A DNA stretch of 64,000 nt from Planctomycetaceae bacterium (GTDB lineage Bacteria > Planctomycetota > Planctomycetia > Pirellulales > Pirellulaceae). The translations under genes and the position numbers were made by a program. Positions 25,077 to 35,100 of this stretch are shown piece by piece. The notes beneath the pieces are model-generated. The model ran no database searches. It was given only the letters and a program-made list of their open reading frames with translations, and was not told the DNA's origin. The DNA lies in the NCBI GenBank assembly GCA_002709045.1, contig PAPJ01000060.1:1-64000 (forward strand), written 5' to 3'. Positions within the stretch are counted from its first letter, which is position 1. Each line of letters opens with the position of its first letter.

Positions 25077-27551
25077 CTAAAGAAAATGTTTGGCAATCCG
25101 ATTTTCACGACCGACAGCCACTCTGACAGGAGAAGTATTCTCCGTTCGAGGCTTTGGAGGTTGTAGTTGTTTATCAGCACAATTCCACAGGAGATCCAAA
25201 ATCGAGTCCCAACTGCGTTGTTCTGCATTTAAGATGGCGCGATGACGCATATCGCCTCGCATAATGTCATCCGTATACAATTGCTCCATAGCCATTGACA
25301 GGGCTTGTTCATGGCTAATATCAACGATCAAACCCGATCCGTTATGCATGACAATCTCGGCGGGGCCCCCCATATGCGTAACAATGGCTGGTAATCCACA
25401 GGCCTGCGCCTCGAGCACAACATTTCCAAATGTATCGGTCGTACTTGGAAAAACAAATACATCACTACTAGCGTAGGCTACTGCGAGATCTTCAGATTCG
25501 AGACAGCCGGTAAAGCAAATCGTTTTGTGCTGAGCGTATTTATTCCGTAGTTCAGAAAGAATCGGGCCGTCTCCACAAAGAGCCAGATTAGACTCAACCA
25601 AACTTGCCTGGTCTGCTGTCATCGCCAAAAACGACTCGATCAAATGTTCCACGTTTTTCTCACGTGATATCCTGCCTGCATACAGAAAGGTAAAGCTTTT
25701 CTTTAGTCCATATTTCTTCCAGAAAGATGTTTCCTTCTTCCGAGGATGGAACATTACTGAATCAACCCCCCGGGGAAGAAACTTGATCTTGGCGGTCTCC
25801 AAACCATCAGCAATCAAAGATTCGCGATAGAAATCGCTGGGTACCAGAACAGTATGTGCTTTGGAATAGAACCACTGCATATACTTTCGAGTCGCTTCGG
25901 AATACGGCTCGGAATCTGTAATCGACTCAACGTAAGCCGGGAAGTCTGTGTGATAGATGGCTCTCACCGGAATATCCAGCAGCTTACCAGCCAGTAGTCC
26001 CACTAATCCCAACGGGCCCGGAGTGGAAATAATCAGTTCAGAAATACGTTGATCTTCAATGTAATTAAGCACCTCCAAAATTGGGGGGACACTCAATTTA
26101 GACTGATTGTAAAACGGCATCTCAAATTGCTGGAGAGGCTGTACATTCTTTAATGCGAACTTTACCCTTGGCTTCTCCGACAAACAAGTCATTACCGTCA
26201 GGTCTTTCCCCTGGAAATCTGCTATTTCTGCCAGATGTGCAATCGACATTGAGACACCATTTACATCCGAAAAAGTATCCGTCAGCCACAACTTCTTTTG
26301 ACTGCGTCTCTCCAGATTCTGGCTGGTGGAGAATTCTCTAGCAACCTTTTGACACAATTTCTCGTCCTTGTAGTTTGTTGCAACCCCAGCCAAATAGGGT
26401 AGAGCAGACATTGTAATAGGCAACAAGCCGGACATTGCTCCCATCACATTAAGGAGTCTGCCCGATGCAACACTGCCACGGACACTCTCAATAAACTGAG
26501 AGAGACATTCGTTGAACATTTCATTGGCTCGTTCCATCGTCCCGCGTTCAATATCTGTCCACCAATTTGATCCCATGGCCCCTTGTTCATCTTGTTCATC
26601 TTGTTCATCCTGTTCATCCTGTTCATCCTGTTTATCAGTTTCGAGCTGAATCGGGCTCGAATTCATCGACGCTGAAGGGAAGTAGAATTCGCTTGAATCT
26701 TGTTCCATCAACATCTCAAGGATCTCATCCAAGACGACTCCCGTGGGATCGGAATTGGCGAGCATGTTCTTCTGGACGTACTTGCGGGCAATTGCAACCA
26801 AGCTATGGCTTAACCGCAAACTGCCGCCGTGTACCCCACCGCAGAGATGGCGACCCTGCCGCAAGTAGTCCAGGTATTGATTTACATCATTAGCTTCCGG
26901 GGTGGCCGTATAGGCTGTTCCGATAAACACGCCACCGTGGTCATCGCTACCGCCCGTAAAAACCTTCTTCCATGGTTTTTCACCAGAGGGCTCAATTCCA
27001 TGCCTGCGCTGCATTTGAAGCAATTGATTCTCCGTGATATTCCCCATCACTGTGCTGACAATTTCCCCTGCTCGAGAATCGCGAGCTCCATTAATGGCTT
27101 CGAAGCAGTTAAAAAGCAGCAACAATTTTTCAAAATGCTCCACGGTCATTTGACCATTTACCGTAAAGAGCGGGTGCGTTACAGAATGGATGATATTTTC
27201 TTGTCTTAGATACTTTTTAAATTGATAGATGTCGTCTCGACGCTTATCAATCTCAGCCCACTGCGGTTCTGTAATTCCTGTTACCAGACAATGGATTTTG
27301 CATCCATCTTCAGGAAAAGTTACAGTGGCTTCCGCAGAAATAAATGTATCTTTTAGATGAGCTAGTTCGAGTGCGCCATCGATGCGGTCATGATCCGAGA
27401 TTGTGACAAATTGCATTCCCCGCTGTTTAGCAGTTTGGTAAACATGCATGGGTTCAACATAGCTTTCAGCGGCCTTGATTTGCTTCAAGTACCATTCATT
27501 CGGAGCATCCGAATATTTCGTATGAACGTGAATGTCTGCTTTACTATACAT
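25077..27551 (-). CDS. PHP-domain / family-4 glycosyltransferase fusion
   Basis: Encodes about 824 residues. The ATG at 27551 is preferred because GGAGG lies five bases upstream; the ATG at 27563 would overlap that site. Residues 1 to about 250 form a PHP phosphoesterase domain: IHVHTKYSD, ISDHDRIDGA, SVTHPL and GGSDDHGG give the His/Asp metal ligands. A linker contains a DEQ tripeptide run. From about residue 415 to 800 is a GT-B glycosyltransferase of the GT4 type: TDTFSDVNGVS, LYAGRISREKNVEHL and DTFGNVVLEAQACG, with Asp in place of the first Glu of the EX7E motif. No signal peptide, so cytoplasmic. Its GT half resembles enzymes that glycosylate lipids. Both domains look intact. Confidence 0.88.
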   Translation of the reverse strand: MYSKADIHVHTKYSDAPNEWYLKQIKAAESYVEPMHVYQTAKQRGMQFVTISDHDRIDGALELAHLKDTFISAEATVTFPEDGCKIHCLVTGITEPQWAEIDKRRDDIYQFKKYLRQENIIHSVTHPLFTVNGQMTVEHFEKLLLLFNCFEAINGARDSRAGEIVSTVMGNITENQLLQMQRRHGIEPSGEKPWKKVFTGGSDDHGGVFIGTAYTATPEANDVNQYLDYLRQGRHLCGGVHGGSLRLSHSLVAIARKYVQKNMLANSDPTGVVLDEILEMLMEQDSSEFYFPSASMNSSPIQLETDKQDEQDEQDEQDEQDEQGAMGSNWWTDIERGTMERANEMFNECLSQFIESVRGSVASGRLLNVMGAMSGLLPITMSALPYLAGVATNYKDEKLCQKVAREFSTSQNLERRSQKKLWLTDTFSDVNGVSMSIAHLAEIADFQGKDLTVMTCLSEKPRVKFALKNVQPLQQFEMPFYNQSKLSVPPILEVLNYIEDQRISELIISTPGPLGLVGLLAGKLLDIPVRAIYHTDFPAYVESITDSEPYSEATRKYMQWFYSKAHTVLVPSDFYRESLIADGLETAKIKFLPRGVDSVMFHPRKKETSFWKKYGLKKSFTFLYAGRISREKNVEHLIESFLAMTADQASLVESNLALCGDGPILSELRNKYAQHKTICFTGCLESEDLAVAYASSDVFVFPSTTDTFGNVVLEAQACGLPAIVTHMGGPAEIVMHNGSGLIVDISHEQALSMAMEQLYTDDIMRGDMRHRAILNAEQRSWDSILDLLWNCADKQLQPPKPRTENTSPVRVAVGRENRIAKHFL
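26583..26636. repeat. 9-bp tandem repeat, six units
   Basis: Six near-identical copies of TTGTTCATC / CTGTTCATC lie in the linker of the PHP-glycosyltransferase gene and encode a DEQ tripeptide run. The last unit differs by one base. The period is a multiple of three, so gain or loss of copies would change linker length without a frameshift. Confidence 0.9.
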
Positions 27552-27744
27552 TTGATCCTCCATGCATGTTCAGCAATTATGGGTGTTTGCCCTTCAATCT
27601 CATGAAGAGACAACAAAATACATCCTTGTTTAATACGGATGATTTTGGCGAACATCCATGAATCATTCATGAAGTCAGAATGAAAAGTGCGCAAGTAAAT
27701 GCTAAAGAATTGGCTAAGGAATGATGAGGAAATGGTTCATAAAA

Positions 27745-27769
27745 AAGCCCCTGTCGAAAACAGGGGCTT
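27745..27769 (-). terminator. Intrinsic terminator of the acidic-protein gene
   Basis: AAGCCCCTGT/ACAGGGGCTT forms a GC-rich stem with a short loop. Read on the minus strand it is followed by six T residues, so it ends transcription of the gene at 27804-28676, 35 bases after its stop. Confidence 0.9.
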
Positions 27770-27803
27770 CAGATTACTTAATTTTGGGGAAGATTAATGA
27801 ACA

Positions 27804-28676
27804 CTAACTATAGTGAACTTCGACTCCCTCCAGCCGTTCACGCAATGCTTCTACAGCTGGAAGTTTGATACGAGGTGTATGTAATAGCCACACTTCTTTC
27901 AAGCTGGGAAGATTGCGAATCTGATCTAAATCTGAATCACGATGTCGATCAAAGAACAGGATTCTAGTCACACGACCAAATTGGTTTTTAATAAGACGAG
28001 CACCAATATCCTCGAGGGCTGCCAAAGCATCCGGATGATCGGGACCTAAATCAATTTCAGGCTCTTGTTCCTCTTCAGGTTCAGATGCTTCTTCTGAATC
28101 AACTTTTTCTTTGGATTCTTCAGATTCGGATTCTCCAGAATCAGATTCTCCAGAATCGTCTTCTTCCTCTTCTTCTACCTCAATATATTCGTACTCTACA
28201 TCATCATCGAGCTCTTCATCTTCATCGACTTCGATATATTCGTATTCATATTCGATATCTTCATCATCTTCATCGACATCTTCAACATCGATATATTCGT
28301 ACTCAACGTCATCATCTTCTTCAACGTCATCATCTTCTTCAACGTCATCATCTTCTTCAACGTCATCGTCTTCTTCAACGTCATCGTCTTCTTCAACGTC
28401 ATCGTCTTCATCAACGTCGTCATCTTCAACGTCATCGTCTTCATCAACGTCGTCGTCTTCAACGTCGTCTTCATCAACGTCATCGTCTTCATCAACGTCG
28501 TCTTCTTCAACGTCGTCATAGGAGTCAAATTCGTCGTCGTCACCTTCATTCAAGGCGTCTTCAAGCTCGTCATCAACGTCTGCATCCGCATCGTCATCTT
28601 CGAGTTCATCGTTATCTTCAACTTCTTCCCATTCGTCGTCAACGAATAGGTCGTCATCTTCTGGATGGTCAACCAT
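27804..28676 (-). CDS. Extremely acidic Asp/Glu-repeat protein with LRR-like C-terminus
   Basis: Encodes about 290 residues from the ATG at 28676, with GGAG six bases upstream. Residues about 7-205 are almost entirely Asp and Glu with regularly placed Val, built from DDDVEE and DDVDE units. Three YEYI motifs (each followed by D/E-V) interrupt the run. The last 80 residues are different: a compact segment with ALEDIGARL and LPSLKEVWLLHTP that looks like one or two leucine-rich repeats. There is no signal peptide or membrane segment. The acidic part could bind calcium or basic proteins, or mimic DNA; none of this can be decided here. It has its own terminator. The reading frame is maintained through the whole repeat region. 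Confidence 0.8.
   Translation of the reverse strand: MVDHPEDDDLFVDDEWEEVEDNDELEDDDADADVDDELEDALNEGDDDEFDSYDDVEEDDVDEDDDVDEDDVEDDDVDEDDDVEDDDVDEDDDVEEDDDVEEDDDVEEDDDVEEDDDVEEDDDVEYEYIDVEDVDEDDEDIEYEYEYIEVDEDEELDDDVEYEYIEVEEEEEDDSGESDSGESESEESKEKVDSEEASEPEEEQEPEIDLGPDHPDALAALEDIGARLIKNQFGRVTRILFFDRHRDSDLDQIRNLPSLKEVWLLHTPRIKLPAVEALRERLEGVEVHYS
28305..28508. repeat. 15/18-bp tandem repeat array
   Basis: Twelve head-to-tail units of 18 bases (AACGTCATCATCTTCTTC type) or 15 bases, all starting AACGTC, encode the DDDVEE/DDVDE core of the acidic protein. The first six units are all 18 bases and nearly identical; later ones alternate 15 and 18. No spacers, so this is not a CRISPR array. Confidence 0.9.
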
Positions 28677-28747
28677 CAATTACTCCAGATTGGACTAATG
28701 GTAGGTAACAGCAAACAGACTGCAAGCTACAGTCTCCACAAAGAAAT

Positions 28748-28771
28748 ATGTGTTCATTTAAGCTAACACAT
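28748..28771 (-). terminator. Weak hairpin between SMP-30-like and acidic-protein genes
   Basis: ATGTGTT and AACACAT pair over a 10-base loop. On the minus strand it is followed by ATTTCTTT, so it might end the SMP-30-like transcript or lie in the leader of the acidic-protein mRNA. Support is modest. Confidence 0.3.
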
Positions 28772-28840
28772 CACGTGGATTTCGTCACCACCGTTAAGCA
28801 TTTATCAAAAGGGTATTTTAATCATAAAATTAGTATTCGA

Positions 28841-29803
28841 CTAGATTCCTAATTGCTCGCGGGTAAAACGATAATCTACGGGAACTGAGTCAAATACAGT
28901 GTCTCCAACAAACAAACAACCCGAGTTAGGATGTGATTCGAACATTTCACTTTCCATGACCTCGGTCGCTGTTGTCAAAATTAATTTCACTCCGGCTTCT
29001 GTATTTAACAGCAATGGGCAGGTAACACGAGGAGCCATAGGGCAACGCCATTCAGCCTGAACTTCACCCGTAGCCAAACTAAACTGTCTTGCCACTCCAT
29101 ACTCCGCCGGATTCGGATTATAGAAAGCAACAATGGCACTTTGCCCATCAGGAGTCAGCACCATTCCATCCGGAAATATATCCAAATCAGAAAGATCGAC
29201 AACAACTTCGGGATCGCTGAGTGTCCCGGTCTGGCAGTCTAGTTCATATCGAACGATCTGCTGAGTGGGCGTATCAATATCCAACAAGGTTCGAGTATCA
29301 CCCGACTCAATAATAATTTTACCATTTGAGCAAATCTGATCATCTCTGAGGTGAAAAAGTTCCCAATCCCTCTGACGCCAAAAATACAAACCGGCCTTCT
29401 TCGATTGAAACTCAAGATCCTTGGAACCAAAAATAATTCCTTCTGAGAATGGAATACCATCATTAATGATCGTATTTTCCACTTTCTGATCGATCTCTTC
29501 ACTGGCCACGGTATGCTCGCCGGTCCTGGTATTGACGATCATTATCTGACGTTCGATTCCAGCCACAAACACATCATCCAGTTCCGTGGGAAAAGCAAAC
29601 CCAGGGCGTCCCGGCAATTCATAATTTGAATTTGACCTGGTTTCCCAATCGAAGATATTCAACGATCCACAGGCAATATCCTCGGCATGTTGAATCGCCA
29701 CCCAGCTAAACCCCTGCGAGCCATAAGCGACCGGACCCTCTGGCAAGAATCTCAACTGACGAGAATCGGGAGCCAAAAGAATCGAAGTTTGATATATCTG
29801 CAC
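28841..29803 (-). CDS. SMP-30/gluconolactonase-like protein
   Basis: Encodes 320 residues from a GTG start with AGGAG ten bases upstream. The pattern FLPEGPVAYG (metal Glu), INDGIPFSEGIIFGS and FPDGMVLTPDG matches the calcium-binding six-blade propeller of SMP-30/LRE/gluconolactonases, whose members hydrolyse sugar lactones. No signal peptide is visible, so cytoplasmic. It follows the SDR gene by 43 bases on the same strand; together they could oxidise a sugar and open its lactone (inference). The sequence is a divergent member, so the substrate is open. Confidence 0.8.
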   Translation of the reverse strand: MQIYQTSILLAPDSRQLRFLPEGPVAYGSQGFSWVAIQHAEDIACGSLNIFDWETRSNSNYELPGRPGFAFPTELDDVFVAGIERQIMIVNTRTGEHTVASEEIDQKVENTIINDGIPFSEGIIFGSKDLEFQSKKAGLYFWRQRDWELFHLRDDQICSNGKIIIESGDTRTLLDIDTPTQQIVRYELDCQTGTLSDPEVVVDLSDLDIFPDGMVLTPDGQSAIVAFYNPNPAEYGVARQFSLATGEVQAEWRCPMAPRVTCPLLLNTEAGVKLILTTATEVMESEMFESHPNSGCLFVGDTVFDSVPVDYRFTREQLGI

Positions 29804-29846
29804 GGTTTAAAATCTCCTCTATATTTTTTACGCGGACTGGAATTGA

Positions 29847-30596
29847 CTAAGGAACCATAACCCGACCACCGCTGGCAACGATTGTCTGCCCGGTCATGAA
29901 ACTGGATTCCTCGCTAAGTAAAAACCGAGCTACCGATGCTAACTCCGAAGGCTCTCCAATCCGACCTAACGGTGTGGCACCGATTACCATCGAATGATAT
30001 TCAGGAGTCAGTGTATGTGCCATTTCTGTTTCCGTTAAGCCGGGGCAAACACAATTAACACGAACACCATCTCCGGCCCAGGCTTCGGCCATACATTGGG
30101 TCATCGCGATCACACCAGCCTTAGAGGCTGAATACGCAATTTGATTCATACGAGGTCTCAGACCAGCAATCGAAGAAAAAGTCACGATCCGCCCAAACTT
30201 ACGTTGTTGCATTTCTTCAATCACTGCATAGACCATATTAAAAGTGCCATCCAGATTAATATTCATCGTCGTTTTCCAACGTTCCCATGTCATCTCATCA
30301 GCTGGTCCCGGAATACTGATACCGGCAGCACAAACCAACATATCGATCGGTCCGTAGGCTTCACGAGCAGCGGCAGCAACTGCATTAGCTGCTTCCGGAT
30401 GAGAATTATCACCTTTAACAGCTGTTGCTTTACCGCCGGACTCTTCAATCTCTCGTACTGCCGTTGCTGCGGCTTCATCACGTGACAAATAGTTCAGGGA
30501 TACGGATGCACCTTCTGAGGCTAGACGTAAGCCCAGAGCCTTGCCGATACCTCGCGTACCACCAGTAATTAATACATGTTTGCCTTCAAATGACAT
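29847..30596 (-). CDS. Short-chain dehydrogenase/reductase (SDR)
   Basis: Encodes 249 residues, a standard classical SDR length. The cofactor motif TGGTRGIG is at residues 11-18, AAG at 90-92, catalytic Ser142, and YSASK at 155-159 with Tyr155 and Lys159. A ribosome-binding site AAGGGG lies six bases before the ATG. It resembles 3-oxoacyl-ACP reductase/glucose dehydrogenase-type enzymes (FabG-like), but this alone does not set the substrate. The adjacent SMP-30-like gene suggests sugar oxidation. It lies 75 bases after the DUF1501 gene. Confidence 0.9.
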   Translation of the reverse strand: MSFEGKHVLITGGTRGIGKALGLRLASEGASVSLNYLSRDEAAATAVREIEESGGKATAVKGDNSHPEAANAVAAAAREAYGPIDMLVCAAGISIPGPADEMTWERWKTTMNINLDGTFNMVYAVIEEMQQRKFGRIVTFSSIAGLRPRMNQIAYSASKAGVIAMTQCMAEAWAGDGVRVNCVCPGLTETEMAHTLTPEYHSMVIGATPLGRIGEPSELASVARFLLSEESSFMTGQTIVASGGRVMVP

Positions 30597-30671
30597 ACTG
30601 TACCCCTTAAAAATAATTATGCCTGACTACGATGATGACCTTAGCGACCGAGCATGCAGATTATATGTTGT

Positions 30672-32117
30672 TTAAGCTAACATTTTGTCGATCAGATTAC
30701 CGTGAACATCGGTTAGGCGATGATGACGTCCCTGGTACTTATATGTCAGACGTGTATGTTGAATTCCTAAACAATGTAATAAAGTCGCATTTAAATCATG
30801 AATGTGAACGGGATCTTCTTCAATATTGTAACTAAAGTCATCTGTCTTGCCGATGACCTGCCCTTCACGGATTCCGCCGCCGGCAGCCCAGATTGTAAAA
30901 CAGCGGGGATGATGATCACGACCATAATCGGTATCTGTCAAACTTCCCTGACAATAGACCGTTCGACCAAATTCCCCGGCCCAGATCACTAGTGTATCTT
31001 TCAGCATATCACGTTGCTTAAGATCATTGATGAGTGCCGCAGAAGCCCTGTCTGTTGCTGCCGCCTGCTTACGAATCCCCTTTGGTAAGAACGTGTGTTG
31101 ATCCCAGCCACGATGATATAGCTGAATGAATCTCACTCCACGTTCTGCCAATCGCCGTGCCAACAGGCAGTTGGCTGTATAAGAACCTGGTGTATTAACA
31201 TCCTCACCGTACTGTTCCAATATGTGCTGAGGCTCACTGGTAAAATCTGCTAATTCCGGGACGGATGACTGCATTCGAAATGCCATTTCATACTGAGAAA
31301 TCCGGGTTTCAATTTCCGGGTCACCAATTTCCTCCACACGCTTTTGATTCAACAGAGATAAATCATCAAGCAAGGCTCGGCGATCTTTTCTTGTCACCCC
31401 GGGAGGATTTGAAAGAAATAGCACCGGATCACCGGTCCGACGTAATTTAACCCCCTGATGATGAGAAGGCAGAAATCCGGCACCCCAAAGCCGATCATAA
31501 AGCGGCTGTCCGCCTTCACCCGAAGTCATCGCAATAAAGGTCGGCAAATCATCGTTCAAACTTCCCAGCCCGTATGACAACCATGCTCCAAAACTCGGAC
31601 GACCAGCGATCTGAGTTCCGGTTTGCATTAAGGTAATAGCCGGATCATGATTAATCGCTTCGGTATAAAGCGAGCGAATAAAGGTCACTTCGTCGGCAAT
31701 ACCGGCGGTATGTGGTAGTAGTTCACTTATCCAGGCTCCACTCTGCCCGTACTGCTTAAAATCAAAAATAGAGGGCGCGATTGGAAAATTATCCTGATCA
31801 GCAGTCATCCCTGTTAATCGTTGTCCGTTACGTACACTATCCGGCAAATCATCTCCGACCCACTGTTTCAATTTTGGCTTATGATCATATAGATCAATCT
31901 GCGATGGAGCTCCACTTTGACATAGGTAAATTACTCGCTTTGCTTTCGCCGGCAAGTGTAATCCAGCATTATCTTTCGCTGTATCAACAGCTAACAAACT
32001 ATTCATCGCTGCGGAGGCAATCGAAACCCCACCGCCCATCAGGAAATGGCGGCGATTATGCAGCCAACCTGCCCTGGCGAGCGGGTCTGGAATAGATTGA
32101 TTGTTGAAAAACGACAT
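30672..32117 (-). CDS. DUF1501 protein, Tat-type leader
   Basis: Encodes 481 residues. The leader contains NRRHFLMGG, a twin-arginine-like motif, followed by a weak hydrophobic stretch. Typical DUF1501 segments follow: YLCQSGAPSQIDLYDHKP, ERGVRFIQLYHRGWDQH, VIWAGEFGRTVYCQG and DYGRDHHPRCFTIW. DUF1501 is a sulfatase-like (alkaline phosphatase superfamily) fold of unproven activity. It starts three bases after the stop of the PSCyt/LamG/PSD1 gene, with which it forms the usual planctomycete pair, so the two are very likely co-translated. Confidence 0.93.
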   Translation of the reverse strand: MSFFNNQSIPDPLARAGWLHNRRHFLMGGGVSIASAAMNSLLAVDTAKDNAGLHLPAKAKRVIYLCQSGAPSQIDLYDHKPKLKQWVGDDLPDSVRNGQRLTGMTADQDNFPIAPSIFDFKQYGQSGAWISELLPHTAGIADEVTFIRSLYTEAINHDPAITLMQTGTQIAGRPSFGAWLSYGLGSLNDDLPTFIAMTSGEGGQPLYDRLWGAGFLPSHHQGVKLRRTGDPVLFLSNPPGVTRKDRRALLDDLSLLNQKRVEEIGDPEIETRISQYEMAFRMQSSVPELADFTSEPQHILEQYGEDVNTPGSYTANCLLARRLAERGVRFIQLYHRGWDQHTFLPKGIRKQAAATDRASAALINDLKQRDMLKDTLVIWAGEFGRTVYCQGSLTDTDYGRDHHPRCFTIWAAGGGIREGQVIGKTDDFSYNIEEDPVHIHDLNATLLHCLGIQHTRLTYKYQGRHHRLTDVHGNLIDKMLA

Positions 32118-32120
32118 AAA

Positions 32121-35100
32121 TTACTCTCTATTAATGACCTCATCCAGATTTAACAACATACTGGCAATCACTGTGTACGCCGCCAATTCATGCGTTTTTA
32201 AGGACTCGTCGGCCTGACTTTCACCAAATGAAATCAGTTGTTTGGCAGCTTTTTGGTCTGCGGAATACCGCTGAATATTTCTCTGCAATGACTTAAGCAA
32301 AACACTCATTTCATAATCAGATGGCATCCTACTTGTCACCTGACGCCATCCCCAACGTAAACGATCTTCTGTACTGATATTCTGCAATATCATCTGCTGA
32401 CCCAGATTCCGAGCCGCCTCAACATAAGAGATCTCATTCAACAGAGCCAAGGCCTGTAGTGGCGTATTAGTACGGGAACGAGAAAGAACACAAATCTCCC
32501 GACTGGAAGCATCGAACGTCAACATAGTTGGCGGAGGTACCGTTCGTTTCCAGAATGTATACATTCCTCGACGATACAGGTCCTTACCGGAACCCTGATC
32601 GTATGCCTGACTCGCTATTTCCTTCCAAAGTCCTTCAGGTTGATAAGGTTTCACACTCGGACCGCCAATCTTACCATTAAGCAAACCACTCACAGCCAGT
32701 GCCTGATCCCTTAAAGTCTCGGCTGGTAATCGCAGGCGTGCCGCCCGACCAAGCCATATATTCTCCGGGTCAGCGATCAATTGTTCTCTTGTGACTGTAG
32801 ATTCCTGACGATAGGTGCTACTCATAACAATCAATTTTACTAGTGCCTTCACATCCCAGCCATTTTCACGAAAATCAACGGCCAGCCAATCCAATAAACG
32901 GGGATGTGTCGGAGGAGCCCCTTGAGAACCGAAATCTTCCAGGGTTTTAACAATGCCCCGACCGAAAAACTGATACCAAAACCGATTTACGATTACCCGG
33001 GCAGTTAAGGGGTTCTCATCACTAACAATCCATTTTGCGAGATCCAAACGAGAGCCAAATGCACCATCCTGTTCTCCTTTGAACAGTGATCGAGGCACAT
33101 TCATCGAAACTTCCTCACCGGGATTGTCATATTGTCCACGAATAAGTAAGTGCGTTCTTCCACGGTCTGCCTTCTCTTGCATTACCATCGATGTGGGAAT
33201 TGTATCAACGAAGCGACGAGAGATTGACTCCACTTTTCGCAAGGCTCTGTAATCGTCACCATCCTGTGTCTCGTCCACCTGATCCAAATAGTAATGCAGG
33301 AGTTTCTCCTGCTGAACGGCATTTGGATTGACGGAAGTAGCAATCTCGGCGGGGGTTTGAGCCACTGCCAGACTTCGCAGTTCCTGAGAATCTAAATCGC
33401 GCAAATAAAATCGTGTTTCATCAAGCAGGCCTTTTAAATGCTGTGTCTCCCCTTCGGCTCCAATAATCAAGGTCGAATTCGTTTTATAGGTTCCCGTAAA
33501 GATATCTAACAGTACATCTACATCCTGCCGAACGCCATTGATGTAAATCGCCATACCCCGGGCCATCTGAGTACCATCTGATGTAAAGGCAATATGCACC
33601 CATTGCTCTGAAGGAATCGCATCTTTCGTCCTCATACGAACTGAATCATCAAGCCATCGCGGGCCAAAGTTAACCTGAACTCTATTGTCCACCAAGCTCC
33701 AGCTAAAACCCTGAGGACGACGATCATCAGGATTCAACATACTCATGATGGTTCCGCTGGACAGCTCATCGACTTTAATCCATGTACTAAGTGTTAAACG
33801 CTGATGTCCGGCAAACTGAATAATCGCACCACCATTTACCTTGTATGATTGATCCAGCTTCAGAGCTTTACCGCTAATGCCTTGGACATACTGAGCCTGA
33901 TGATCATCCGACACGGATGTCTGATAAAGTTCCTGAGAAACTTCACCGGTATTAATGACATCATAATCCTCAGCCTTCCCCTCCACTTCATAAGTTTGTT
34001 GCTCGTAATTATCATCCCAGTCAAATCTAATCATCAGATCCTGATGAATCACTGGCTTCTCTGAATTTTGCTTATTTCCAAGGTCCGTCATTCTTTGCTG
34101 AATACTGTCGGCATTCGCATCAAGTCGTTGACGCAAAATGGCCATTTCAGATTCATAATCCTTCAATTGCATTGCCATTTTTCGTGTCGGAGCTTTAATC
34201 ACCGGAAATGAATTTCCATACTTAATCACACGCCCACGCTCTGGAATGTTATTAAAGAAAGCCATGACTTCGTAGAATTCCTTCTGTGAAATCGGATCGT
34301 ATTTGTGATCATGGCAACGAGCACATCCCATCGTTAGTCCCAGCCAAACAGTTGCCGTAGTATCCACGCGATCCACTGCATACTCAACCAGATACTCTTC
34401 AAAAACGATCCCACCTTCCGAATTAGAACGGTGATTACGATTGAATCCGGTCGCCAAGATCTGCTCGGTCGTTGCCTTCGGGATCAGATCGCCTGCTAAC
34501 TGTTCAATCATAAATTCGCTAAATGGTTTATTTGAATTAAACGCATCGATAACCCATTCACGCCAGCGCCACATATGTCGTTCACCGTCGGTTTGGTAAC
34601 CGTTGGTATCGGCATACCGAGCAACATCCAACCATTGCATTGCCATACGTTCACCGTAACGCTGACTCTTCAACAACCGATCAACAACACGTTCATAGGC
34701 CTGCGGAGAGTCATCTTTTAGGAATTCCCCGACTTCATCCTGAGCAGGAGGAAGTCCTGTTAAATCCAGAGTGACACGGCGTATTAATTTCTCTTTGGTC
34801 GCAATCTTGGATGGAGAAATACTTCGCTGCTGCAATTGATCCAGCACAAAGGAATCAATGGCATTAGCGACCCATGGATTTCTGGCTGCCGACGGCAACT
34901 GCGATTTCACCGGTGGCTCAAATGCCCAATGGTCTTTCCAAACTGCACCTTCTTCAATCCAGGTTTTAATCAACTGTATTTGCGTTTCTGAAAGCTTGAC
35001 CTCCGCGTCTTCCGGGGGCATACGTTCAGCAGGGTCCTTTGCAGTAAGACGCTGAAACATCAGACTCTGGGATGTCTTGCCCGGCACAACTAAAGCAACG

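Noticed and set aside
28305..28508. Possible CRISPR-like direct repeats
   Set aside because: Units are contiguous, in frame and differ only by codon-sized steps; there are no spacers and no cas genes.
28085..28708. Plus-strand ORFs rich in Ser or in Leu/His/Arg opposite the acidic protein gene
   Set aside because: They mirror the tandem repeats of the minus-strand gene; they have no ribosome-binding site and no folded segment, whereas the minus-strand gene has a start site, LRR-like end and terminator.
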